This document shows, piece by piece, positions 7,677 to 12,586 of a stretch of 12,586 nt of DNA. The stretch spans positions 1-12,586 of the forward strand of contig JAFZCF010000180.1 of NCBI GenBank assembly GCA_017552165.1, in the 5' to 3' direction. Numbering within the stretch: the first letter of the stretch is position 1; every line of letters begins with the position of its first letter. Position numbers and translations under genes: made by a program. This stretch comes from Clostridia bacterium. GTDB taxonomy: Bacteria > Bacillota_A > Clostridia > Oscillospirales > CAG-272. Under the pieces are notes generated by a model. That model made no database searches. It saw only the letters and a list, made by a program, of their open reading frames with translations, and had not been told where the DNA came from.

Positions 7677-8381
7677 TTACTTTACCTTGTCATTTTCATC
7701 CGGCTTAAGCAGATCCGGACGTTTTTTTCTCGTTCTTTCGACGGCCTCGCGGTATCTCCATTTATCAATCTCCGCGTGATTGCCGCTGATGAGAACGTCA
7801 GGTACCCGCCTTCCGCGGTACTCATAAGGTCTCGTATACTGAGGAAATTCAAGCATCCCGTTGGATATACTTTCCACCTCATGACATTCGGCGTCGGAAA
7901 GCACCCCGGGGACAAGTCTTGAGACACAGTCGACGAGGATACATGCGGGCAGCTCGCCGCCCGTAAGAACGTAGTCGCCTATCGATATTTCCTCGTCAAC
8001 GATTTCCTCAATGACCCTTTCGTCGATTCCCTCGTAATGACCGCAGATTATAACAATGTCGCTGATTTCAGAGAGCTCAGCGGCCCTCTCCTGCGTAAGG
8101 ACTTTTCCCTGCGGAGACATATATATCGTATGAATCGACGACCTGTCGCGGCCGGCTGTGACGGCGTCAAAACACTCGCAAACCGGAGGCGCCGCCATGA
8201 GCATTCCCTTGCCTCCGCCGTAAGGCGTATCGTCGACTCTGTTATGCTTGTTTCCCGACCAGTCGCGGATATTGCTTATTCTTATATCGATTATGCCGTT
8301 TTTTCGGGCTCTGCCTATGATGCTCTCCGAAAGGATCGTTTCAACCAGATCCGGAAAAAGTGTAAGGATATCAATCCTCAT
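7677..8381 (-). CDS. trmD: tRNA (guanine-37-N1)-methyltransferase TrmD
   Basis: A 234-residue SPOUT methyltransferase that uses S-adenosylmethionine to methylate G37 of tRNAs, preventing +1 frameshifting. The start MRIDILTLFP is canonical. YGGGKGM (54-60), GHYEGIDERV (114-123) and SIGDYVLTGGE (133-143) form the trefoil-knot and cofactor site. QYTRPYEYRGRRVPDVLISGNH is also typical. The ATG at 8381 is chosen over a GTG at 8393 because AGGTGG precedes it by about nine bases and the family begins there. It overlaps the rimM 3' end by 11 bases, the usual rimM-trmD arrangement. By my alignment the position of the E. coli catalytic Asp169 is Glu170 here. Confidence 0.97.
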   Translation of the reverse strand: MRIDILTLFPDLVETILSESIIGRARKNGIIDIRISNIRDWSGNKHNRVDDTPYGGGKGMLMAAPPVCECFDAVTAGRDRSSIHTIYMSPQGKVLTQERAAELSEISDIVIICGHYEGIDERVIEEIVDEEISIGDYVLTGGELPACILVDCVSRLVPGVLSDAECHEVESISNGMLEFPQYTRPYEYRGRRVPDVLISGNHAEIDKWRYREAVERTRKKRPDLLKPDENDKVK

Positions 8382-8880
8382 CGAAAAAACCACCTATCGG
8401 ACTGATGAAAATGCCCTTTTCAACGTCCACTTCCCTCACAAATTCCCTGACGGCCGGAAAGAGGACGGTTTTGCCTTTACAATCTATCTCGTAAACGTCT
8501 CTGTTTCCGTACTTGATAACGTCTTTGAGAAAACCGTAAACTGCTCCGGTGCCAGCGTCGATAACGGGCAAGCCCTTCATATCGTCGATCAGATGTCCGC
8601 CGCCGAGCGGTATATCATCGTGAAAAGCGTAAACAACACGGTTTTTAAGTTTCTCGGCTTTTTCGCAGGAATCGACACCCTCGAGAAAGGCGACGACCTT
8701 CTCGCCGAGGACCGATGATCTGAGAACGTTAACGCAGGAAAATCCGCCTTTTCCGTCGGGAAAATAGAGCTTTTTCAGCGACGAAAAAACAGCGGGTGAA
8801 TCGCACCAGCTTTCGATTTTCACACCGCCCTTCACACCGTGAGTGTTGGTTATTTTTCCTGCTTCTATATACTTTCTCAT
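8371..8880 (-). CDS. rimM: 16S rRNA processing/30S maturation factor RimM
   Basis: A 169-residue factor that binds S19 and helps assemble the 30S head. The N-terminal beta-barrel shows GKITNTHGVKGGVKI. The C-terminal PRC-type domain shows the linker DDMKGLPVID followed by GAVYGFLKDVIKYGNRDVYEI. Length is normal. It heads the minus-strand operon and overlaps trmD. The only in-frame start consistent with the family is ATG at 8880, yet no Shine-Dalgarno precedes it. Instead an extended -10 lies six bases upstream, which suggests a leaderless message. Confidence 0.95.
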   Translation of the reverse strand: MRKYIEAGKITNTHGVKGGVKIESWCDSPAVFSSLKKLYFPDGKGGFSCVNVLRSSVLGEKVVAFLEGVDSCEKAEKLKNRVVYAFHDDIPLGGGHLIDDMKGLPVIDAGTGAVYGFLKDVIKYGNRDVYEIDCKGKTVLFPAVREFVREVDVEKGIFISPIGGFFDED

Positions 8881-8886
8881 GGTTTG

Positions 8887-8895
8887 ATTATATCA
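8887..8895 (-). promoter_or_regulatory. Extended -10 promoter of rimM, apparently leaderless
   Basis: On the minus strand TGATATAAT (8895-8887) is a perfect extended -10 (TGnTATAAT). No good -35 is seen at 16-18 bases, which extended -10 promoters tolerate. Transcription would start about seven bases after the hexamer, which is at or within a base of the rimM ATG at 8880. Confidence 0.65.
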
Positions 8896-8965
8896 TCCGT
8901 ACCCAATCAATTCTTGAACAACGTGTAAATTTTTTTAATTATTTGTGCCGAACCGATCGGCTCGG

Positions 8966-8994
8966 TTGACATTTTTTCAGAAAAAATGTAAAAT
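8966..8994 (+). promoter_or_regulatory. Sigma-A-type promoter of rqcP-divIC
   Basis: TTGACA (8966-8971), exactly 17 bases, then TAAAAT (8989-8994). Predicted start near 9001, giving a leader of about 40 bases with GGAAGGAG just before the rqcP ATG. It is divergent from the rimM promoter, and a perfect palindrome fills its spacer. Confidence 0.85.
8969..8989. repeat. Perfect 10-bp inverted repeat inside the rqcP promoter (operator candidate)
   Basis: ACATTTTTTC (8969-8978) and its reverse complement GAAAAAATGT (8980-8989) flank a single A at 8979. The palindrome covers the whole spacer and touches both the -35 and -10 boxes, which is where a repressor would sit. It lies upstream of the predicted start, so it is unlikely to act as an RNA hairpin. 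Binding by a regulator is inference. A weaker repeat, AACCGA (8951-8956) with TCGGTT (8962-8967), lies just upstream. Confidence 0.6.
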
Positions 8995-9039
8995 GTACGG
9001 AAGGATTAAAAGGGGTTCAGGCGTCCCGGAAGGAGTTTT

Positions 9040-9279
9040 ATGAGACTTGACAAATATCTTAAGGTTTCCCGCCTCATAAAGCGCAGAACCGTCGCCAACG
9101 AAGCGTGCGACAACGGATTTGTTTCTGTTAACGGAAAGACCGCCCGCGCCTCCCTTGAGGTAAAACCCGGAGATGAGATCACGATAACGTTCGGAGAACG
9201 CACCGTACGAGTGAGGGTGAAGGAAATTAAAGATACCGCTTTCAAATCCGACGCCGCCGAACTTTATGAGGTAATCTGA
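9040..9279 (+). CDS. rqcP: S4-domain ribosome quality control factor RqcP (YabO)
   Basis: A 79-residue protein that is almost entirely an S4 RNA-binding domain: MRLDKYLKVSRLIKRRTVANEAC, then GFVSVNGKTARASLEVKPGDEI. These phrases and the length match RqcP/YabO, which binds obstructed 50S subunits with peptidyl-tRNA and works with RqcH in C-terminal alanine tailing. GGAAGGAG lies about five bases before the ATG. It has its own promoter and is followed two bases later by the DivIC-like gene. In Bacillus yabO is separated from divIC by the sporulation genes yabP and yabQ; here they are missing. Confidence 0.92.
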   Translation: MRLDKYLKVSRLIKRRTVANEACDNGFVSVNGKTARASLEVKPGDEITITFGERTVRVRVKEIKDTAFKSDAAELYEVI

Positions 9280-9281
9280 GA

Positions 9282-9557
9282 ATGAAAACGGATAATCTCA
9301 ATTTTTTCGTAAAACTGACGATGATCGTTATTATCGTTTTCTGCATTGTGAGCATCGTACGGCTCCGCACGTCATACCGGGACCTCGAAGCCACAGAGGC
9401 GGAAATGAACGAGCAGAAAATCGCGTATCTCGACGAGATCGACCGCCTGAAAGAGGAACTCGACCACGAGATGGATCAGGATTACGTCATGAGGATCGCG
9501 CGTGAGCGCCTGAACTACTACCTCCCTGACGAAATTCTTTTCTACAGCGACAGATGA
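9282..9557 (+). CDS. divIC: Cell-division septum protein, DivIC/FtsB family
   Basis: A 91-residue bitopic protein: a short cytoplasmic N-terminus, one membrane span at about residues 9-27, a coiled coil at about 30-65 rich in Glu and Leu (RDLEATEAEMNEQ, DEIDRLKEELDHE), and the C-terminal DivIC/FtsB box DYVMRIARERLNYYLPDEILF. Members form the FtsL-DivIC (FtsLB) complex with FtsQ/DivIB that activates septal peptidoglycan synthesis. Its position just after rqcP matches the yabO-divIC neighbourhood of Firmicutes. It shares the rqcP promoter; no terminator was found after it, and the rpsU promoter begins five bases later. Confidence 0.9.
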   Translation: MKTDNLNFFVKLTMIVIIVFCIVSIVRLRTSYRDLEATEAEMNEQKIAYLDEIDRLKEELDHEMDQDYVMRIARERLNYYLPDEILFYSDR

Positions 9558-9561
9558 CCGC

Positions 9562-9590
9562 TTGACATCCGGATCTGTTTGGTGTATAAT
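9562..9590 (+). promoter_or_regulatory. Perfect-consensus promoter of rpsU
   Basis: TTGACA (9562-9567), a 17-base spacer and TATAAT (9585-9590): the full sigma-A consensus, indicating strong constitutive expression. The predicted start near 9597 leaves a leader of about 100 bases before rpsU. In it GCGGAC (9608-9613) could pair with GTCCGC (9662-9667), but I recognise no known riboswitch or leader. Confidence 0.9.
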
Positions 9591-9698
9591 TGTTATGTTG
9601 CGCATCTGCGGACGGAAAACGTCACGGATTCGCGGCATTGATTAATAATTTTGATTTAACGGTCCGCTTTGCCCGTATGAGGGGAGGGATAAGAGAAT

Positions 9699-9875
9699 AT
9701 GGCAGAAGTAAGAGTAAAGGAAAACGAATCGCTGGATAACGCCCTTAAGAGATTTAAGAGACAGTGCCAGAGATCCGGCATCATGGCTGAGCTCCGCAAG
9801 AGGGAGTGCTATGAAAAGCCCAGCGTTAAACGCAAAAAGAAGGCTGAGGCCGCGAGAAAACGCAGGTACAAATAA
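9699..9875 (+). CDS. rpsU: Small ribosomal subunit protein bS21
   Basis: A 58-residue, very basic protein of the 30S subunit. It begins [21 protein letters not shown], contains the typical [22 protein letters not shown] stretch and ends AARKRRYK; all are diagnostic of bS21. GGAGGG (9683-9688) lies ten bases before the ATG. It is transcribed alone from the strong promoter upstream. No terminator follows directly: an IS3-family remnant begins 20 bases after the stop, and the nearest hairpin with a T-run is at 10105-10153. Confidence 0.97.
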   Translation: MAEVRVKENESLDNALKRFKRQCQRSGIMAELRKRECYEKPSVKRKKKAEAARKRRYK

Positions 9876-9895
9876 TATTTACTACCTTGTTGTTT

Positions 9896-10070
9896 TGTAC
9901 TGCCCCGATTTGTACGGACAGTGCAAAAGAACCCCTGTGACACAATATTAAGAATTCAAACAGCACACTGGCTTCGGTATTCCATCGGAGTCAGTTTTGT
10001 TTTATGTTGAATACGTTGGTAGCTGGAGAATTGAAAGTAATCACCTATGAGGAAGCGAGCCTCATCACGG
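9896..10070 (-). mobile_element. Remnant of an IS3-family insertion sequence (3' end)
   Basis: On the minus strand, bases from about 10070 to 9956 encode DYFQFSSYQRIQHKTKLTPMEYR, then a stop at 9956-9958. This matches the C-terminus of IS3-family OrfB transposases ('DYI-FYN-xRIQ-KL--LTPMEYR'). The DDE catalytic core and the other end of the element are missing, so this is inactive. The expected element end lies beyond the stop: plus-strand TGTACTGCCCC at 9896-9906 with ACGGACAGTGC inside it, in the style of IS3/IS150-group terminal repeats starting TG. The boundary on the high-coordinate side is uncertain. Apart from the downstream hairpin I see nothing else in 9876-10196. Confidence 0.68.
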
Positions 10071-10104
10071 GTGTGCGGCCGCCGATATCCTCCTGATATG
10101 AAAA

Positions 10105-10153
10105 TCCCTCCTATGATGCTTTTTCCCAATCGTATCATAGGAGGGTCATTTTT
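10105..10153. terminator. Bidirectional terminator-like hairpin
   Basis: CCCTCCTATGAT (10105-10116) pairs perfectly with ATCATAGGAGGG (10133-10144), extended by a G-U and a C-G pair, with a 12-base loop. On the plus strand six T follow (10148-10153), so it can end transcription from rpsU. On the minus strand it lies about 50 bases after the aldolase stop and is followed by ATTTT, so it can serve that gene too. Confidence 0.7.
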
Positions 10154-10196
10154 TCAATGTCCGTTTTTTTCTGACATATTCAGTTTCATTTGCGCT

Positions 10197-11231
10197 TTAC
10201 AATGTATCCTCGATAGCCTTTTCAAGACCTTCGATATCGCTCTCCGTCGTAGACCAGCTCGTGGCGAACCGCACGACGGTGTGACCGTCGTCGGGTTTCT
10301 CCCAGAAATCAAAGGCGACGTATCTGCCGAGTTTTTTCATATACCCGTCCTCGAGGATCACGAACTGCTGATTCGTAGGCGAATCGATAAAAAGCTCAAA
10401 TCCGTGGGACAGGAAAATGTTCTTCACCCGTTCCGCGGCCTCCGCACCGTGCTTCCCTATCCTCATGTAAAGACCGTCCGTGAAAAGAGCGTCGAACTGA
10501 ACGCCGAGCAGGCGTCCTTTCGCGAGAAGCGCGCCGCGCTTCTTGACTGACGTCATAAAATGCGGCGGAGTATTACCGCGCGTGAAAACGACGGCCTCCC
10601 CGCAGAGGGCGCCGACCTTCGTCCCGCCGATATAGAACACGTCGCAGAGCTCGGCGACGTCGCGGAGCGTCAGATCCGCCCGTCTGCTCATCAGACCGTA
10701 GCCGAGACGCGCGCCGTCGAGGAAAAGCGGTATGCCGTATCCGCGGCAGATCCCGGATATTTCCGTCAGCTCGGCTTTTGAGTAAAGCGTCCCGTATTCC
10801 GTGGGATGGGAAATATAGACCATCCCCGGGAAGGTCATGTGTTCGTGATTCGGATCGGCGAAGAACGCCGAGAGATATTCTTTAAGCTCGCCGGGATCGA
10901 TCTTCCCTTCGTGTCCCGGGATCGTGAGCACCTCGTGACCGGTGTACTCTATCGCACCGGCCTCATGGGCGCTTATATGTCCCGATTCGGCGGCGACGAC
11001 CCCCTCGTAGTCGCGCAGCATCGTCGAAATGACGACCGCGTTTGTCTGCGTACCGCCCGCGATGAACTCAACGTCTGCGTCGACTCCCAGTTCGCGGATA
11101 ATCTTTTCTTTTGCGGCTTCCGTATATTTGTCGGCGCCGTACCCGGGAAGACATTCGAGATTCGTCTCGACGATCCTGCGGAGCACGTCTGGATGGGCGC
11201 CCGCGATATATTCGCTCACAAATGAAACCAT
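10197..11231 (-). CDS. ltaE: Low-specificity L-threonine aldolase-type PLP enzyme
   Basis: A 344-residue fold-type I PLP enzyme of the beta-eliminating lyase/threonine aldolase family (PF01212). Such enzymes cleave threonine or allo-threonine to glycine and acetaldehyde. The N-terminal YGADKYT is the family's cofactor region. ESGHISAHEAGA (82-93) holds the stacking histidine. Asp172 and Arg175 lie in LDGARLGYGL. Lys205 in GGTKVGAL forms the Schiff base. The ATG at 11231 is set by GGAGG four bases upstream; a longer reading from 11306 adds an unconserved tail and lacks an RBS. The GGTKVGALCGEA version is typical of a clostridial subgroup, so aldolase activity on threonine is likely but not certain. 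It is a single gene, with hairpins on both sides. Confidence 0.85.
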   Translation of the reverse strand: MVSFVSEYIAGAHPDVLRRIVETNLECLPGYGADKYTEAAKEKIIRELGVDADVEFIAGGTQTNAVVISTMLRDYEGVVAAESGHISAHEAGAIEYTGHEVLTIPGHEGKIDPGELKEYLSAFFADPNHEHMTFPGMVYISHPTEYGTLYSKAELTEISGICRGYGIPLFLDGARLGYGLMSRRADLTLRDVAELCDVFYIGGTKVGALCGEAVVFTRGNTPPHFMTSVKKRGALLAKGRLLGVQFDALFTDGLYMRIGKHGAEAAERVKNIFLSHGFELFIDSPTNQQFVILEDGYMKKLGRYVAFDFWEKPDDGHTVVRFATSWSTTESDIEGLEKAIEDTL

Positions 11232-11245
11232 GATTCCTCCACTGC

Positions 11246-11260
11246 CCGGCTTTTCGCCGG
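11246..11260 (-). repeat. Small hairpin just upstream of the aldolase RBS
   Basis: On the minus strand CCGGC, a GAAAA loop and GCCGG form a 5-bp GC stem that ends about five bases before GGAGG of the aldolase gene. A 13-base palindrome, TTTTAC-A-GTAAAA, lies at 11268-11280. Either could affect expression, but neither matches a known element. Confidence 0.4.
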
Positions 11261-11278
11261 ATACAGTTTTTACAGTAA

Positions 11279-11316
11279 AAGCGGCGTCTTGTCTGCTTTC
11301 GGGCAAAGCGCCGCTT
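11279..11316 (-). terminator. Terminator-like hairpin between the acetyltransferase and aldolase genes
   Basis: AAGCGGCG (11279-11286) pairs with CGCCGCTT (11309-11316) around a 22-base loop. It lies about 15 bases after the GNAT stop at 11331. The minus-strand exit is only TTTT, while the plus-strand side has TTTTTT at 11322-11327. The weak T-run and large loop limit confidence. Confidence 0.5.
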
Positions 11317-11330
11317 CTTCGTTTTTTGTG

Positions 11331-11795
11331 TCAGATCCCTTTGAAAAGTCTCGCGTTCCAGAACTCCATCCCGACCTCGTCGAGATAAAAATGCAGGACG
11401 GCCTTCGAGTTTTTCGTCGCCGTGCTCAGCATTATGAAATCCGCCGCGCCCTTTGCTTCTTTTTCGCAGAACTCAAAAAGCTCACGGCCGATGCCCTGCG
11501 AGCGGTATTCCGGCAGAACGTACAGCTCCTCGATCTCGAAATACGTCGTTCCCGCCGGCATGACGGAACTCGTTTTTTCCGCCTTTTCGACTTTGCCGAA
11601 AAGATATCCGACGGTGTCTCCGTTTTTTTCGGCGAGAAATATCCTGTTCCCTTCGAGGTCCGGAAGACCGTTTCTGCGGTATCCGTGCGTGATGTTTTCC
11701 GCCTCCCACAGTTCAGACATGCGGATAAGCGTGTCGGCGACCGCGGGCGTGAGCGTCACCTCGGATATCTTTACTGAAAAATTACGCTTTATCAT
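11331..11795 (-). CDS. GNAT-family N-acetyltransferase
   Basis: A 154-residue cytoplasmic acetyltransferase. Motif A, which binds the acetyl-CoA pyrophosphate, is LYVLPEYRSQGIGRELFEFCEKEA (Q/R-x-x-G-x-G as RSQGIG), preceded by the strand FEIEEL. The end, ATKNSKAVLHFYLDEVGMEFWNARLFK, has the 'N-x-A--FY---GF' pattern of motif B. The substrate cannot be told from sequence. The ATG at 11795 overlaps the stop of the upstream gene as ATGA. No clear Shine-Dalgarno is seen, so it may depend on translation of that gene, which is itself frameshifted. Base composition changes sharply at its start codon. Confidence 0.85.
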   Translation of the reverse strand: MIKRNFSVKISEVTLTPAVADTLIRMSELWEAENITHGYRRNGLPDLEGNRIFLAEKNGDTVGYLFGKVEKAEKTSSVMPAGTTYFEIEELYVLPEYRSQGIGRELFEFCEKEAKGAADFIMLSTATKNSKAVLHFYLDEVGMEFWNARLFKGI

Positions 11796-12586
11796 TCTTG
11801 GACTTTGCTATTTTCATTGTAGGATTGCAAAATCAAATCAAAGATATAATTCATGTAAGTTTCATCTTTGAGATAAACTCGGTAGTCGCCATTGCCCCAA
11901 TGTCCGATGTTGGAAACGTCGTCTGTGATACCTTTAGGGTCAACTAAAGTCCCTTTTCTCATGTTGATAAAAAGTTTTAGTGTATGTTTTTGTACTTCAA
12001 TATCAACAATATTTTTTGGGGCTTTAAAAGCAATGTATAATTTCTTTGGCTCAACAACTACTCCGGCAAGAGAAACAATCTTATTTTTTAGTGCCTTGAA
12101 AAGGGATTTTATTTGCGGATCAGCTTTGCACAGATGAGATTCTTCTGTATAGTTAATGGAACTTTCGACTTCCTCGGCTATTTTTTCATCATCTATGGCA
12201 TTACCTTCTGGTGTTTTTTTATGAAGCCTGTCTGTTGTCCCGCTTATTGCCGCAATCGTTTCAAGAATAGCATAAGCATCATCAGCCGTCATAGCATAGA
12301 ACTCTTTTTTTCTTTTCTTGCCGTCAAAAGTTTCAATCGCCCTTAGATTTGGATTGATGTTATCAATCATGTTGTGTAAAGCGACATCACTCAGACGTTC
12401 TTTGACCTCGTATACTGCGTAAACTCTAAAAGCAAATGGTATACATTCGCTCCTGTTCAATCCACGAAGCCTTTCTTTGATATCTCATCTGCGTATCCGA
12501 TTTTGACATATTCAGGAAAGCTTGGATTGGTTAAGATGTATATCACACCCTGCTTTTTCTCATTTTTCAAAACGAGCACCTCTATG
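11792..12586 (-). pseudogene. Frameshifted GIY-YIG (T5orf172/MUG113-like) plus DUF5655 gene, 5' end beyond window
   Basis: The N-terminal part reads in one frame from 12585 to a stop at 12457-12459. It contains GVIYILTNPSFPEYVKIGYADEISK, the two strands of a T5orf172/MUG113-type GIY-YIG domain. The rest of the domain continues in another frame as RLRGLNRSECIPFAFRVYAVYEV and KKEFYAMTADDAYAILE, after TCAAAGAAAGG (about 12470-12480). Removing two bases there restores YADEISKRLRGLN with family-like spacing. The second frame ends with a DUF5655-type domain (KLYIAFKAP to VSNIGHWGNGDYRVYL). GIY-YIG domains are DNA endonucleases, and DUF5655 is of unknown function. The gene is AT-rich compared with its neighbours. 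A TTG at 12460 could start only a truncated product. A sequencing error is the main alternative to a true pseudogene. Confidence 0.75.

Noticed and set aside
8382..8393. GTG start of trmD at 8393
   Set aside because: The ATG at 8381 gives the canonical MRIDILTLFP start and has AGGTGG at proper spacing; the GTG lies inside that RBS region.
9956..10138. A 60-residue minus-strand gene
   Set aside because: Its C-terminal half is the tail of an IS3-family transposase and the N-terminal part is unrelated sequence that includes the hairpin; it is a remnant, not a functional gene.
10806..11225. Plus-strand open frames opposite the aldolase and GNAT genes
   Set aside because: They are antisense to genes with clear catalytic motifs and have no family features of their own.
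10197..11231. Metabolic link between thrC and the aldolase gene as a threonine cluster
   Set aside because: They are 6 kb apart, on opposite strands, with housekeeping genes and terminators between them; closeness alone does not support joint regulation.
12465..12480. Programmed -1 frameshift in the GIY-YIG gene
   Set aside because: TCAAAGAAAGG does not offer a proper X-XXY-YYZ slippery heptamer in the needed frame, and a two-base indel restores the family spacing better.
1..12586. CRISPR arrays, tRNA or rRNA genes, known riboswitches
   Set aside because: No regularly spaced direct repeats, cloverleaf-like segments or rRNA signatures were seen in any of the gaps.

Overview
The window looks like a chromosomal segment of an uncultured anaerobic Firmicute of the class Clostridia. 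The evidence is an HPr protein with both His15 and Ser46, an rqcP (yabO-type) gene next to a DivIC-type gene, bS21, DUF4330-type proteins, strong GGAGG ribosome binding sites and sigma-A-like promoters. Coding DNA is mostly of medium GC. The last ~800 bases are markedly AT-rich and look acquired. No rRNA, tRNA or CRISPR array was found.

Layout. (1) Bases 1-4549, plus strand: a tight operon of two tandem right-handed beta-helix (glycosidase-like) paralogues, the first cut by the window edge, then threonine synthase and a calcineurin-like phosphoesterase. Junctions are 1-2 nt apart or overlapping, and the operon ends in a strong terminator. (2) Bases 4554-8880, minus strand: rimM and trmD (ribosome maturation and tRNA m1G37), a 12-or-so-helix membrane protein with a degenerate Wzy/O-antigen-ligase look, two single-span DUF4330-type proteins, then ptsH (HPr) with its own promoter. 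(3) Bases 8887-9875: divergent promoters, then rqcP and divIC, then rpsU from a perfect-consensus promoter. (4) Bases 9896-10153: the 3' end of a decayed IS3-family element and a long bidirectional hairpin. (5) Bases 10197-12586, minus strand: a threonine aldolase-type PLP enzyme, a GNAT acetyltransferase, and an AT-rich, frameshifted GIY-YIG (T5orf172/MUG113-like) plus DUF5655 gene running off the window.

How the genes fit together. The centre is housekeeping: translation quality and maturation (rimM, trmD, rqcP, rpsU), division (divIC) and carbon regulation (ptsH). The left end suggests intracellular processing of a glycan fragment, linked transcriptionally to threonine synthesis without an obvious metabolic reason. 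The right end has signs of mobile DNA: an IS remnant, an abrupt composition change and a broken nuclease-like gene. I did not find a convincing complete new system. The points most worth checking are the beta-helix pair, the palindrome inside the rqcP promoter, the apparently leaderless rimM start and the frameshifted nuclease gene.
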